Positions 48,022 through 57,859 of a stretch of DNA of 64,000 bases are shown here, piece by piece; position 1 is the first letter of the stretch; each line of letters begins with the position of its first letter. The notes beneath the pieces are model-generated. The model made no database searches, had not been told where the DNA came from, and saw only the letters and a list, made by a program, of their open reading frames with translations. The position numbers and the translations under genes were made by a program. Source of the DNA: Prinsepia uniflora (Eukaryota; Streptophyta; Magnoliopsida; Rosales; Rosaceae); NCBI GenBank assembly GCA_032719365.1, contig CM064872.1:50886252-50950251 (forward strand), written 5' to 3'.

Positions 48022-48221
48022 CGCGAAGGGCCGCAGAAATAGAAAGTTATGTTGTCGATGTGAGATTACAATAACTTAAGAAAACTTAAGGTTCTTATTT
48101 CACATTGGAAGTCAAAGTGGGTGAGCTGGAGACGAGCTGTGCAGAGAGGATGCTGATAGAAAAGGAGCGAGATACCGCTTGAGATGAGCTCTCCCTGCTG
48201 CGCAGAAATTTGCAGGACTCA

Positions 48222-48557
48222 GAAGGCTTAGATGCTTCGATGACGAATGCTTAGATGTTTCGCATGGCGAAGGCTTAGGTGTTTCGCATGGCGAAGGCTT
48301 AGATGCTTCGCAGGACGAAGGCTTGTATACTTCGCAGGGCGAAGGCTCGGATACTTCGCAGGACGAAGGCTCGAATGTTTCGCAAGGCGAAGGCTTGGAT
48401 GCTTCGATGACGAAGGCTTGGATGCTTCGATGACGAAGGCTTAGATGCTTCTCAGGACGAAGGCTTAGATGCTTCGCAGGGCGAAGGCTTAGATGCTTCG
48501 ATGACGAAGGCTTAGGTGATTCGCATGGCAAAGGCTTAGATGCTTCGCAGGGCGAAG
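48222..48557 (+). repeat. 23/24-bp minisatellite, about 14 copies
   Basis: The unit GAAGGCTTAGATGCTTCGCA plus GGGC or GGAC (24 bp) alternates with a 23-bp form ending CGATGAC. The frame shifts at each 23-bp unit, so no single long protein repeat is encoded across it. Both strands show spurious open frames here. Confidence 0.95.
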
Positions 48558-48735
48558 ACTTTTTACACTAGAGGGAATAAGCTTTGAAAATTGTATATGG
48601 TGAACACATAGGTCTGTATGAATTCAGAACAATTTTTCAATCTTATTCCATTGATACTTGAATTTAGAAGACAACTTGAAAAGCAAAATTTGAAAGCTCC
48701 ATAGAATTTTATGTCTCTCTAATGTTGACATGCAT

Positions 48736-50664
48736 CTAGTTGATGCGGATCACCTTTGATGCTGGCTCATTTGGCTCTTTGTTCTCCATGTGATTTACAG
48801 TCTTCTTCTTGATGTAGTCTGTACAATGCCCCTCCTTCATGAGTTTTTGGAGATATCTTTCGAAAGATATACATGTGTTGATATTGTGCCCATAACTTTC
48901 ATGATAGGCGCACCATTTGGTTTTATGAGCTTTCTCTTGATTTCCCTTGACTGGCTCCGGCTTTTTAAACCATGGCTTGTCCTTAATTTCATTGTGGATC
49001 TGATGGACTGGTAAAGATAGCTGCAAGTTAGGCTTCCCCATAACTGGCGTTTGGGAGTGTTGCCCCGCCTTGCGCTTGTTGAGCTTTCCAGTCGCAAACT
49101 TTCCATGGGGCTCATCCTCATTGGAGGCCCTTTCACTAGCCCCGACATGGTCCTAAGTATGAGCGGCGCTCTTCTCGTCTTCCCAACTTGCATGTCGCTC
49201 TGCTAGCGAAAGTATTTTGGTGAGATTTTGCGCATTGCTCATGACGATGTCCCCGTAAAGCTGGCTGTCTCGAGGGAGTCCTTGTTTAAATGTCATTGTT
49301 GCAACAAGGTCACTACAGCCGACAATGCGAGACTTCTCTTCAAAAAATCTCTGTATGTATTGTCGCAGAGTGTCTTTTTCTCTCTTTCGGACAGAGAAAA
49401 GATGGTCATCTTTTACCTCGATTGTCCGAAGTTGTGCGTATTCCTTCACAAATGTCAGGGCCAACTCTTCAAAGGACTCAATCGACCTCGGGGGGAGATG
49501 ATTGAACCAAGTCATGGCTTGGCCTTGAAGAGAAGCTTGAAAAACTTTGCACATGAGCGCATCATTAGACCTGTGGGGGACCATGACTCCTCGGTAATAA
49601 TCTATGTGTTTTACCGGGTCGGAGGCTCCTTTGAATGGAGTGAAGTTTGGCGTTGCTAACCTCTGAGGGAATGATTTCTCCTCAATATCCCTTACAAAGG
49701 GCGTAGAGAGTTGTATCTAGCGACGTAGGTCGTCCTTTAGATCGCCACCTTGTTGAGCACGAAGGTGCCTGTCCAGCATTTTTTGAACATCATTAGCGTG
49801 CAACGTTCCTCGCTGAGGCAATGAGTCCCTTTGTGCTAATTGTCGAGAACCTCTTTGAGCTTCTTCCCTTGATCTCTGGGATCGTGCATGGGAGTAGGCT
49901 TCATCTTCCCCTTTACTGCCGTGGGCAGATCATTTTGGGTCTTTGTATAGAGCCCGAGGTTGCCCTCTACTCCCATGTGAGTGCTGTGAGCGCTCTGCCC
50001 GTGAAGTTGCCCCAATCCTACTTCCTAGCCGTTCATGCACTGATGGCTTTAGGCGTTGAGGGCTTTTTGCTCGGTGAACGTGACTTTCTTCACTGGAATC
50101 GCTTAGCAAAGTGTCTCGTGACATTGTTCGGCAGTGGACTGGTTCTTTCCCAGGACGCCTTTGAGCATGCTCTTATTTTCCACTTGACGTGGAATGTCTG
50201 TCCTGCTCTTGGACTGGTCTCTCTGCTAGGATTTGCTGCAAGAGCTCTGACTGAAGTTGAACTTGGTTGCTCAACCCTTCAACTTGCTGCGCCAAGTTGT
50301 CCTGGGGAGGTTGGTGGTGACTTCTCCCTGAGATGTCATGACACCAGTCCAGAAAGTCCGTTAGGACCATGTTTGTTGTGGGCTGATCATGTCGTGATGC
50401 GTTTCCCATCAACCTCCCTTTTGCTTGTTGTAAAGCTGAAGTTCCTTCCCCTAGCGCGGGTACTTGGTTAGTTGGAGAGGGGAATGCTCCAAAGCTGAAG
50501 GTTGGCCTCCCTTCAAGTGTCCCCATGGGCGATTCTATGGACACACGCCTGGGTTGAGTTGGCCGCTTCTCCGGAGTCTCAATGTGAGCCTCATTCCTCG
50601 TCTGAGCTATTGAGGCAGAAACACCTTCTCCAGTTGATAGAACGGATCGACAAACCTTAGCCAT
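48736..50664 (-). pseudogene. Tat-type gag polyprotein, broken
   Basis: Gag is the structural protein that packages element RNA. The minus strand starts at ATG 50664 (MAKVCRSVLSTGEG) and is open to 50173 (163 residues, Pro/Ser/Gln-rich, ending DRHSTSSGK). It resumes in other frames: SEESHVHRAKSPQRLKPSVH (50124-49930), then the core domain FQASLQGQAMTWFNHLPPRS, FEELALTFVKEYAQLRTI, TLRQYIQRFFEEKSRI and MTFKQGL (49584-49153). The C-terminal zinc-binding segment is CAYHESYGHNINTC near 48900, then LQKLMKEGH. This CxxH-type knuckle and tail are characteristic of Tat/Ogre-like gag proteins. At least two frame changes or stops separate the parts, and no pol follows. Confidence 0.85.
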
Positions 50665-50726
50665 GCCGAATCGAAGAATTTTGAATTGGAAAGCTGTTGA
50701 TGGATAATTTGCACGACGTTCAGAAT

Positions 50727-51035
50727 CTTCGAACAATGTCGATGAATGATGAACGAAGAAAGATGAACGATGAACAACGTTCAAAATCTTCGAACAATGT
50801 CGATGAACGACGATCGAAGAAAGATGAACGATGAACAATTTTCTGATGAACGATGAACAACGTTTAAAATCTTCGAACAATGTCGATGAACAACGAAAGA
50901 AGAAAGATGAACGATAAACAAATTCTTGATAAGCGATGAACAACGTTCAAAATCTTCGAACAATGTCGATGAACGACGAACGAAGAAAGATGAACGATGA
51001 ACAAATGAGAGAGCTTCTTCTGAGTATTCCTCAAT
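50727..51035 (-). repeat. Tandem repeat in the leader upstream of gag
   Basis: CTTCGAACAATGTCGATGAA-type units begin at 50727, 50788, 50871 and 50954 (spacings 61, 83 and 83). Each is followed by GAAGAAAGATGAACGAT. They lie between the 5' LTR and the gag start. Confidence 0.9.
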
Positions 51036-51057
51036 AGCTCTCAATGAAAGCACCAAT

Positions 51058-51641
51058 TGTTGAATCAAAGATTGAACCCGCCGCGAAAAGTCCTCACAAT
51101 TCCTGCAAACAGCAAACAATTAGCTATCGTTGCCTCGATCGATTTACCAGGGGGGTTGTTCGACCAAGAACACTCTGATGCTTAAGTTAGCTTTGAGAGA
51201 GGAAAATGATATACTTCGAAGAGAAGAATCAACGTACCTTGGAAATGAAATGTGCCTTGCTATTTATAGGAAAATCTTGGGAGCCTTGGAGCGTTCTGAT
51301 TGGTCGGTTGAATTCTTAATTAATAAACAATATATTATTAATTAAATATATTATTTAATAATTGTAATGATGGCTCATCATGATAGTAATGACAATTATT
51401 GTATTTTAATATTAATATTAATTATCCATTATTAAGAATAACAACAATTAATTCTCGGGGAGATTATTAATATTACGGAGATTTTAACCCAATCAAATAA
51501 CGTATTTAACTGGTAAATAGATTATTTAATGTGCGGGTGTTTTCAAATGATCAGCGTCATTGCCAGGGGCAATTTAGTCCTTTTTGGGAATTACGGGCCA
51601 CGTGGCAGCTCCATAATTTTCGGATGATTTTGGATTCCACA
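51058..51641 (-). repeat. 5' LTR of the Tat-like element (584 bp)
   Basis: Minus strand TGTGGAATCCAAAATCATCC at 51641 to TTTGATTCAACA at 51058, with a TATA box CTATAAATAG at 51260-51269 (minus). This LTR would drive the element's transcript leftward through gag. Confidence 0.95.
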
Positions 51642-51931
51642 GTAATTAAAAAAAAATCAAGGATATAAAAAATATATATATACAAAAAGAAACAAAATAA
51701 TCAATACACAAAATTTTATATATTAAGCTCATTAAGAATTGGATTGCATATATTATCACTATCTTAAGATTTATCAATCAATTATTAGTATTTAATAATT
51801 TTTTATTATATGAATATATGAATATACTTGTACTTATATGAATATATCTAAATATTCTTTTATTTTTATTATTTGTACTTTGTATTAATAAATAGATTTA
51901 AAAATTAATAAATTTCTTAACGGTTCGGTTT

Positions 51932-52306
51932 TGTTGATGCAAAAATTGTACCAACGAGACTGTAAAGACACACACGCATGCCAAGACACAAGAAAGTACG
52001 TGGTTCACCCAAATCAGGCTACGTCCACGGTGTTGCCTCACTCTCATTAATAATATGATAGTTTGTACATATACATGAGGCTATGAGCCTTTAAGAGATA
52101 CTAGAGAGAAAGGAGAGAGATGTCCCCTTTTAATGGGAGAGGGGCTCCCTATTTATAGAATTTGTCTAGGGTTTAGGTTAGGGGAATAGTAATGGGCTTT
52201 TGAGGCATGGGCCTTGTGTGATCTTTGAGGTCTTCTAGTAGGTCTGTCCCGTGGTCCAGTGTAGTATTTTAACAGGCCCGTTGCTTGGTCAGATGCCACG
52301 TCGACA
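51932..52306 (-). mobile_element. Copia-type solo LTR (375 bp), target duplication GGTTT
   Basis: Ends are TGTTGATGC (51932) and CGTCGACA (52306), with GGTTT at 51927-51931 and 52307-52311. Minus orientation is indicated by a TATA box followed by AACACCGTGGACGTAGCC and GGGTGAACCACGTA, a downstream signature common in plant Ty1/copia LTRs, and by the end TGCATCAACA. It sits inside the hAT element. Confidence 0.93.
52149..52158 (-). promoter_or_regulatory. TATA box of the copia solo LTR
   Basis: The minus strand reads CTATAAATAG, upstream of CTCTCTCC-rich sequence; it could drive a transcript out of the LTR to the left. Confidence 0.65.
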
Positions 52307-52805
52307 GGTTTGAATTTACAGAATTTCTAAAATGAAAATCCAAATTTCAATTGTTACTAACGGAGCGGTTTAGATTATTAAATAATTTGACTTTTATCTA
52401 GTCGGACATAAACCGTTGGATAAATAACAGTTTGAAGCGGATTGATTAACAATTTTAACGAATTTGTGTCCACTCCTAATAATATTACAAAATTTGTCAG
52501 AGCAATTTAAACATTTGTTATATTTTGTTAAATTTTATATCGAAAATCTTTTTATAAAATTTAAATTATTTTAATTACCCATTTGTCTCCAACCCACCCA
52601 CCCAACCGATAATCTCCTCTTCATCGTCTTCACCGACGACGCCAGCCACAAATCAATCCCCAAAAAGCTCCCTACACAATCTCAACAGCTCCGTGTCTTT
52701 CTTCCACCCCAAACCCACTTCTCTCAATCTCACACTCATTTCCCATATCAAGCTACTGAAATCAAATCCTAAATCAACAAATTTGAGAAAAACTAGCCAA
52801 ATCCA

Positions 52806-52829
52806 TAATATATATATATATATATATAT
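52806..52829. repeat. (TA)n microsatellite
   Basis: A TA run next to the thaumatin-like fragment. Confidence 0.95.
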
Positions 52830-52837
52830 CTTTGAAC

Positions 52838-52990
52838 TCGTAGATGGAGATGGCGAAATTGTAGTTGTTGACTAGACTGACATCATAGAAGTCCTGGTCG
52901 TTTCCGAGTGTGATTTCAGCGAGGGTGGCGAGAGGGGTGGGCCGCTGCAGAAGTGGTTGTCGTCGCAGTCCCCAGAGGCGGCCAGAGCAG
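52838..52990 (-). pseudogene. Thaumatin-like protein (PR-5 family) scrap
   Basis: The minus strand reads LAASGDCDDNHFCSG and, in another frame a few bases later, TPLATLAEITLGNDQDFYDV then SLVNNYNF. This matches the conserved TGDCG, PPATLAEFTL and DFYDVSLVDGYN section of thaumatin-like proteins, extracellular defence-related proteins. A frameshift lies between the two parts, and the rest of the gene is absent. The sequence ends at the TA microsatellite. It is a short decayed fragment. Confidence 0.75.
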
Positions 52991-54266
52991 AGAGCATGAA
53001 AAGATTAAACTTTCACGGTCTTTTCTCAACCTCAACATCCCTTCTTCTATTTTTCTTCCTTTTCTTCTTTGGTGCAGAAAAAGATTAAAATTTGTTTCAA
53101 TTATTGGAAGCTAGGGTAGATTAAAGTTGAATTTCACGCATTTGGACTCAAAATCTCATTTGGGATTTTGGCACTTTCGTTTTTGTGTCATTGGTGTTTG
53201 GCTCACAAAGTGCCAAAATCTCATCTGGGTAAGATGTTCAATTTTTACTTCGGGCCCATTTGATTATTTGTGCTTTTGTTTATATCACGGGGAATGCTTT
53301 GTTTGGATAATATGTGGTTGGGTAATATATGTTACCCATATATTACCCATATGAGACTTTGAACGTCTTACCCAAATTATGAGATCTAGGTTACTACTTT
53401 TTAATGAATGCTTTGTTTGGATTAAGGAGTGATGGTATTGGGAATGCTTCAGAGATCAATTGGTCATCATCATCTTCTTTTGTTTGTTTGTTTGTTTGTT
53501 TGTTTTTTACTAATATTTAGTTTTCTACAAAATAGTTAAAACATTCAATCTCTTGGGCTCTTACTGTGATGTAAGCCTCCTAAATGAAGTGTGTAACGGT
53601 ATGAATTATTTGATGCAACCGAGCAGAAGGGTAATTCTAGCAGCACATTGTTACAATTTTTTTATTCGGAGGGCAAATTGAGACTCAAGATCTAGTTTTG
53701 AGAGCATTTTGTGTAATAAAGAGTATCTAAATCAGAGGGAATTTTTTTATTGGGAGATCAAATTGAGACTCAAGATCTAATTTTGAGAGCATTTTGTGTA
53801 ATAAAGAGTGTATCTAAATCAGAGGGAAAAATTGGACAGCTTCAAAATTTGAAAATTAATAATAGCCTCTCCCAGCCATAAAAAAAAAAAAAACCTCTTC
53901 GCTCTGCCAACCCTAGCCACTGGCCCTTAGTTGGGGTCGATGGCAACCCCTCATCCCTCATTCCTCCCCCATTTTCTATTTTTCTCTTATCCTTTCTCCC
54001 TTCTTGTCTTCAGCTCTTCTCCTCCTATTTCCTCATCTCTCATCTTTATAACTTTGTCCCTTAGTTGTGCGGCCTAGGCTACATAATGGTTTCGACGGTT
54101 GTTGGTGCCGCTTGCTTTCTTCCTTGTATTGCCGCTCCATGTTGGTGGCGGATTTATCTCTCCCATGACGAATTTATCTCTCCCATGGTAGCACTGGTTG
54201 TCTATTTCGGTGGTTGTTGTGGTCATGGTGATGTCGTTTGTTTGCTTTCCCGTGATAGGACTCAAT
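52991..54266. other. Non-coding region with short repeats
   Basis: No protein domain is recognised. It holds a 12-bp-arm palindrome at 53320-53348 (GGGTAATATATG/CATATATTACCC), a direct repeat GAATGCTTTGTTTGGAT near 53292 and 53405, a (TTTG)n run at 53478-53503, and a tandem duplication at 53655-53826. A C/T-rich stretch lies at 53955-54060. Confidence 0.5.
53655..53826 (+). repeat. Tandem duplication, unit 85-87 bp
   Basis: AATTTTTTTATT followed by AATTGAGACTCAAGATCTA and AGCATTTTGTGTAATAAAGA recurs at 53655 and 53740, nearly identical. Confidence 0.93.
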
Positions 54267-54410
54267 TGTCCCACATTGGGACGTTAAGAGGAGTTTATAA
54301 AAACTCTTGGACTCCCTTCCCTTTGAGCTAGCTTTTGGGGAAGTTCTACCCTTGGGTTCCTAACAATTGGTATTAGAGAGGCTGGATTAAGGTGATACAT
54401 CAATGGCTAG
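54267..54410 (+). mobile_element. Short LTR (about 99 bp) with primer-binding site
   Basis: It starts TGTCCCACATTGGGACG and ends GGGTTCCTAACA near 54365, followed by ATTGGTATTAGAGAGGCTGG, a good initiator methionine tRNA complement. A TATAAAA-type box lies near 54296. An ATG follows (MASSLV) but the frame stops after nine codons. Only the 5' end of a small element is present; no second LTR was found. Confidence 0.65.
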
Positions 54411-54476
54411 CAGTTTAGTGGATACACCTTAGGTTTCTTGTTTTTTCTTGGGTAATGTTCCTTGTAAACTTGTAGT

Positions 54477-54516
<40 letters not shown>
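54477..54516. repeat. (TA)n microsatellite
   Basis: A nearly pure TA run. Confidence 0.95.
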
Positions 54517-54519
<3 letters not shown>

Positions 54520-54615
54520 TATTGGAATTTTGGCAAATGTAAGAGTTCTAAATTTCATGGACTAATTCCCTTATTTGGATTTACAAATATAGAAATTTAG
54601 AAACTCATAATATGG

Positions 54616-54824
54616 TGATAGGACTCTATCTTTCAACCTTAGCGATTAACCAAAAAACAGAGAGAACCAAAGAACATTTTCTCTATATTTCATCAACATG
54701 ATCGTACAAAGGCTCCCCAATTGGTAATAAAACCACCGTCGAAGATACAACAGTAATTGTAACAGATTCCACAACTAAAGCTTGACACCTGACTAACTAA
54801 CTAAGCAACTCCTAATTCCTATCA
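54616..54824 (-). mobile_element. 3' LTR of a chromovirus fragment (209 bp)
   Basis: Minus strand TGATAGGAATTAGGAGTTGC at 54824 to TAGAGTCCTATCA at 54616; the ends TGATAGGA/TCCTATCA form an 8-base inverted repeat. A purine tract AAAGGGAGGGG lies just upstream (54828-54838). The left flank is TATGG; the other end of the element is missing. The 15179 copy is the same family on the other strand. Confidence 0.85.
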
Positions 54825-56614
54825 TTACCCCTCCCTTTGAAGCTAAGTTTACAAGGATTGAAAACTTATTAGAACAAACACAGAGGTGTTGCAGAAAACG
54901 CAACATGATTCATCTGGAATTGAAAGCAGCTTCAACATGAGCAATGAACTTGAGGTCATTGTAATCCTCCCAAGCGGCATCCTCTAGTGTGTGACCCTTC
55001 CAATGCACTAAGACATCCACCCCTGCAGCATTGCCATATTTGACTAACTTCCTTTCCAAAATAGCCACTGGCTCATCTTGCACAATACCATCTTCAGTAA
55101 TTCGAGCTAATGTTAAAGAAGGAGTCACGTGAGTTCCCAAATGCTTCTTTAAACAAGACACATAAAATATGGGGTGGATCTTACAACCATTAGGCAATTA
55201 GAGTTTGTAAGCCACTGGTCCCAACTTCTCCAGTATCTTATAAAATCCATAAAATTTGGGTAGAAGTTTATGGTATGAGTGAGCAGCCAAGGATTGTAAC
55301 CTGTACGGTACCAATCGCAAATACACCATATCTCCAACCTGAAATTCCCTTTCTGAGCGATGTTTATCAACTTGAGTCTTCATTCGGTTCTATGTTGTAA
55401 GGAGATTAGATTTCAGCAAGGTCAACATTCTGTCTCTTGTGTCAACATGCAAATCTTGTAATGCCTGGTTCATATGGTGTAACCGTGGGTAGGGGTTGAC
55501 CATAAACAACTTCAAATGGGGATAACTTGGTTGAAGTATGATAGGTTATATTATAACTAAATTCTTCCCAAGATAACCAAAGCAACCATTTTTTGGGTTG
55601 AGTTGCAGTAAAGCACCTCAAATAGGTCTCCAAACACTGATTAACCACTTCAATTTGGCCACCAGTCTGTGGATGGTAACCAGAGCTCATCCGTAAGGCT
55701 ACATCATGCAATTTGAAGAATTCTTTCCAGAAGTCACTAACAAATATTGGATCCCTGTCACAAACAATGGAGCTAGGCATACCATGTGACCTAAACACAT
55801 GGTCCACAAAGAGCTTAGCAATGGTAGAAGCTGCATAAGGATGGGATAAAGCAATGAAATGGGCATACTTGCTCAGACGATCAACTACTACAAGAATGAC
55901 AGATTCCCTTGGCAAGGGGGTAAACCAACAATAATATCCATTGAGATGTCAGTCCACACCTTTTCTGGTATAGGCATGGGTTGCAATAATCCAATAGGAG
56001 TTACATTTTCATACTTGTGTTGTTGACAGGTGTGACATTCAACTACCATTTTTTACACATCATGTTTCATACATGGCCAATAAAAACTCCGAGATAGCCT
56101 TTGATAAGCCTTCAAGAAACCAGCGTGACCAGCCGTAGGAACTGAGTGATCAGCAGCAAAAACTTTGGTCCTCCAAACCGAATCAGGATTAAGGACTATT
56201 CTGGAGTTATATTTGAGGAGACCATTGTCAATGTGAAACTTGAGTAAATTATTTTATGTTGAAAGAGATGGTGCAGAAGGTTATTGTGTAGGATCAGCGA
56301 TAGCTACAACTTGTTGTTTTTTACTAAGAATCCAAGGATCACCCTTATTGTACCTTCGTAAATCATCCATCCAACAGTGATAAGGATATGTAATTGCCAA
56401 ATTCTCAAGATACTGTCCAGAAACATCAGTTCCAATGGGTAAATTGTCCATGGAAAAGACTTGAACTTGGTGAGTAGAAAAGCTGTGGCTGATAGGAAAT
56501 CTAGACAAAGCAACAACTGCTTTATTATCACTCCCTTGCCTATATTGCATCTCATAATCATAGCCCAAAAGTTTAGTGACCCACTTTCACTGAAAACGAG
56601 TGTGATACTTATGA
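54825..56614 (-). pseudogene. Chromovirus pol: RNase H end, integrase, chromodomain
   Basis: From right to left: an RNase H end (KWVTKLLGYDYEMQYRQGSD then NKAVVALSRFP); the integrase zinc-finger region (decayed, 56270-55950); the integrase core with VVVDRLSKYAHFIALSHPYA, VCDRDPIFVSDFWKEFF, and YHPQTGGQIEVVNQCLETYL giving the D, D and E catalytic positions (55915-55442). The GDMVYLRLVPYR segment, KLGPVAYKL and IHPIFYVSCLKKHLG follow, then the chromodomain ILERKLVKYGNAAGVDVLVH with DAAWED (to 54910). A few stops and frame changes occur. The 5' side is cut at 56615 by a MULE. Confidence 0.9.
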
Positions 56615-57859
56615 GGGAAAATTATTGCTACAGTCCCTAAACTTTACCCCAATGTTAGCAATGGTCCCTGAACTTTAATTTTAGTTCCAAAGATTCCTGA
56701 ACTTTACCCCGTCTATACTAAACATCCTCCCGTTACAATTTTCCCAATTTTCCGTTAAAATCAATCATGTGATAGGCACATGTTTTAAATAGTAAGGGTG
56801 AAATGGTCTTTCCTCAATATTTTTCTATTTTCATTCAACTGAAAAAGAATCGGAGAGGAGGAGTTCACCATTGAAGTCGGAAGGGATCAGTTTGGACCTT
56901 GCTGGAACTGAATGTTTTTATTCCAGATAGTGAAGGGTTTGAATTGAGGTTGGGTTTGAAGAAACTGGGGTCGGGGAAGAAGAAATTGGGGTCGGGGAAG
57001 AAGAAATTGAGGTCGGGTTTGAAGAAATTGGGGTCGGGGAAGAAGAAATTGGGTTGTATCCCATTCTCATGGCTTCTCTATTTAGATGGTCCAGAGGCAA
57101 AACTCCTAAATATAGTAAGTCCTCCTCTTTAAGGTTTCTCATCCAAACATATTTTGCTTATTTGTTGAGTCAAATGCTGTTATATGTCCTTGCTGGTGTA
57201 CAAATGCATATGTCCTTGCTGGTGTACAAATGCATATTTTGCTTATTTGTTGAGTCAATTTCGGCCTATGTCTGCATATATGTCCTTGCTGGTGTACAAA
57301 TGCTTAAGCAAGTATCTTAATGACTCGATTAGCATGTGATTGGTTAGTTTTGCAAGCTGCATTGTCCCATGTCTTGATGTAACATGTTAGGCTTCGATGG
57401 AACATCAAAGTGTGAGAAATTTGTCTTGGTTCCCCCTATCATCCTGTTAGGCAAGGCCATTTGGATTTATATGAATGTATGTCTCATTTCACAATGATGA
57501 ATTATTAGTCATGATTGGTGTTCCATAGTTTAAGTTTTTTGTTAGCATAGCATTGATGTAAGAAAAGGGAATTGTGTAGGGTTTGTTTCCCTCTGTTTGA
57601 AATATGTAAAATACTTGAAAGGTTAAAAGGGAATTGTCATAATCAACCCGTTTGCCACCAGTTTAGTTGCAACCAGTTTCTAAGAATCAAACCATGTCAT
57701 AATCAAAGTAGGGGGACCAAGAATTTGGGATCCAGTTCAATAAGAAACAAAGTATTAGAAAAAAGAATCAAACCATGTCATAATCAAATAATGAACAATG
57801 CTTCCCTCTGTTTAATATTTAGTGGTTTTGACATGTAGTTTTGATTACTTTTTATTTAT
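56615..57859 (+). mobile_element. MULE 5' end and leader
   Basis: The sequence begins GGGAAAATTATTGCTACAGT exactly where RNase H homology of the chromovirus stops, so this is the likely MULE terminus, about 1.25 kb before its transposase. The opposite terminus is missing, so neither inverted repeat nor 9-bp duplication can be checked. It includes two short arrays: a 21-bp unit at 56950-57055 and CCTTGCTGGTGTACAAATGC three times at 57180-57305. Confidence 0.6.
56950..57055 (+). repeat. 21-bp tandem repeat, five copies
   Basis: Units of GTCGGGGAAGAAGAAATTGG plus one base, with two GGTTTGAAGAAA variants. Confidence 0.9.

Larger units (their letters stand above)
44788..51641 (-). mobile_element. 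Tat-like Ty3/gypsy element with gag and no pol, target duplication GTAAT
   Basis: It is complete at 6854 bp. The 5' LTR is 51641-51058, the internal region 51057-45396, and the 3' LTR 45395-44788. Flanks are GTAAT at 44783-44787 and 51642-51646. The minus-strand leader begins ATTGGTGCTTTCATTGAG directly after the LTR, at the primer-binding position. A purine-rich GTGGGGGTATT precedes the 3' LTR. It carries a gag relic (50664-48736), then an unrecognised frame on the opposite strand (47488-48021), then a family A-related LTR fragment. No protease, polymerase or integrase is present, which matches the class called TR-GAG. About nine substitutions in the first 260 or so aligned LTR bases, counted by eye, suggest moderate age. 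Confidence 0.93.
44637..52478. mobile_element. Non-autonomous hAT element (about 603 bp net) holding two later insertions
   Basis: Ends are TAGGGGTAAGCACAGTACAA at 44637 and, inverted from the right, TAGGAGTGGACACAAATTCG at 52478. The 8 bases outside are identical: ATAATATT at 44629-44636 and 52479-52486. An 8-bp duplication and TAGGGGTG-like ends are diagnostic of hAT elements. Removing the Tat-like element (44788-51641 plus one GTAAT) and the solo LTR (51932-52306 plus one GGTTT) leaves about 603 bases without a transposase. The interior is AT-rich with GATCGAAACAGTTTGAAACT-type sequence. It needs a transposase from elsewhere. Confidence 0.93.

Noticed and set aside
48112..48531. Long open frames with repeated Pro/Ser/Cys or Arg/Leu motifs on both strands
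   Set aside because: They are translations of the 23/24-bp minisatellite; both strands and several frames are open because the unit lacks stops.
48222..48557. CRISPR-like regular repeats
   Set aside because: Units are contiguous without unique spacers and the DNA is of plant origin; it is a minisatellite.
49821..50471. A 216-residue open frame on the plus strand
   Set aside because: It lies opposite the gag coding region and has no family signature; the minus-strand gag explains the sequence.
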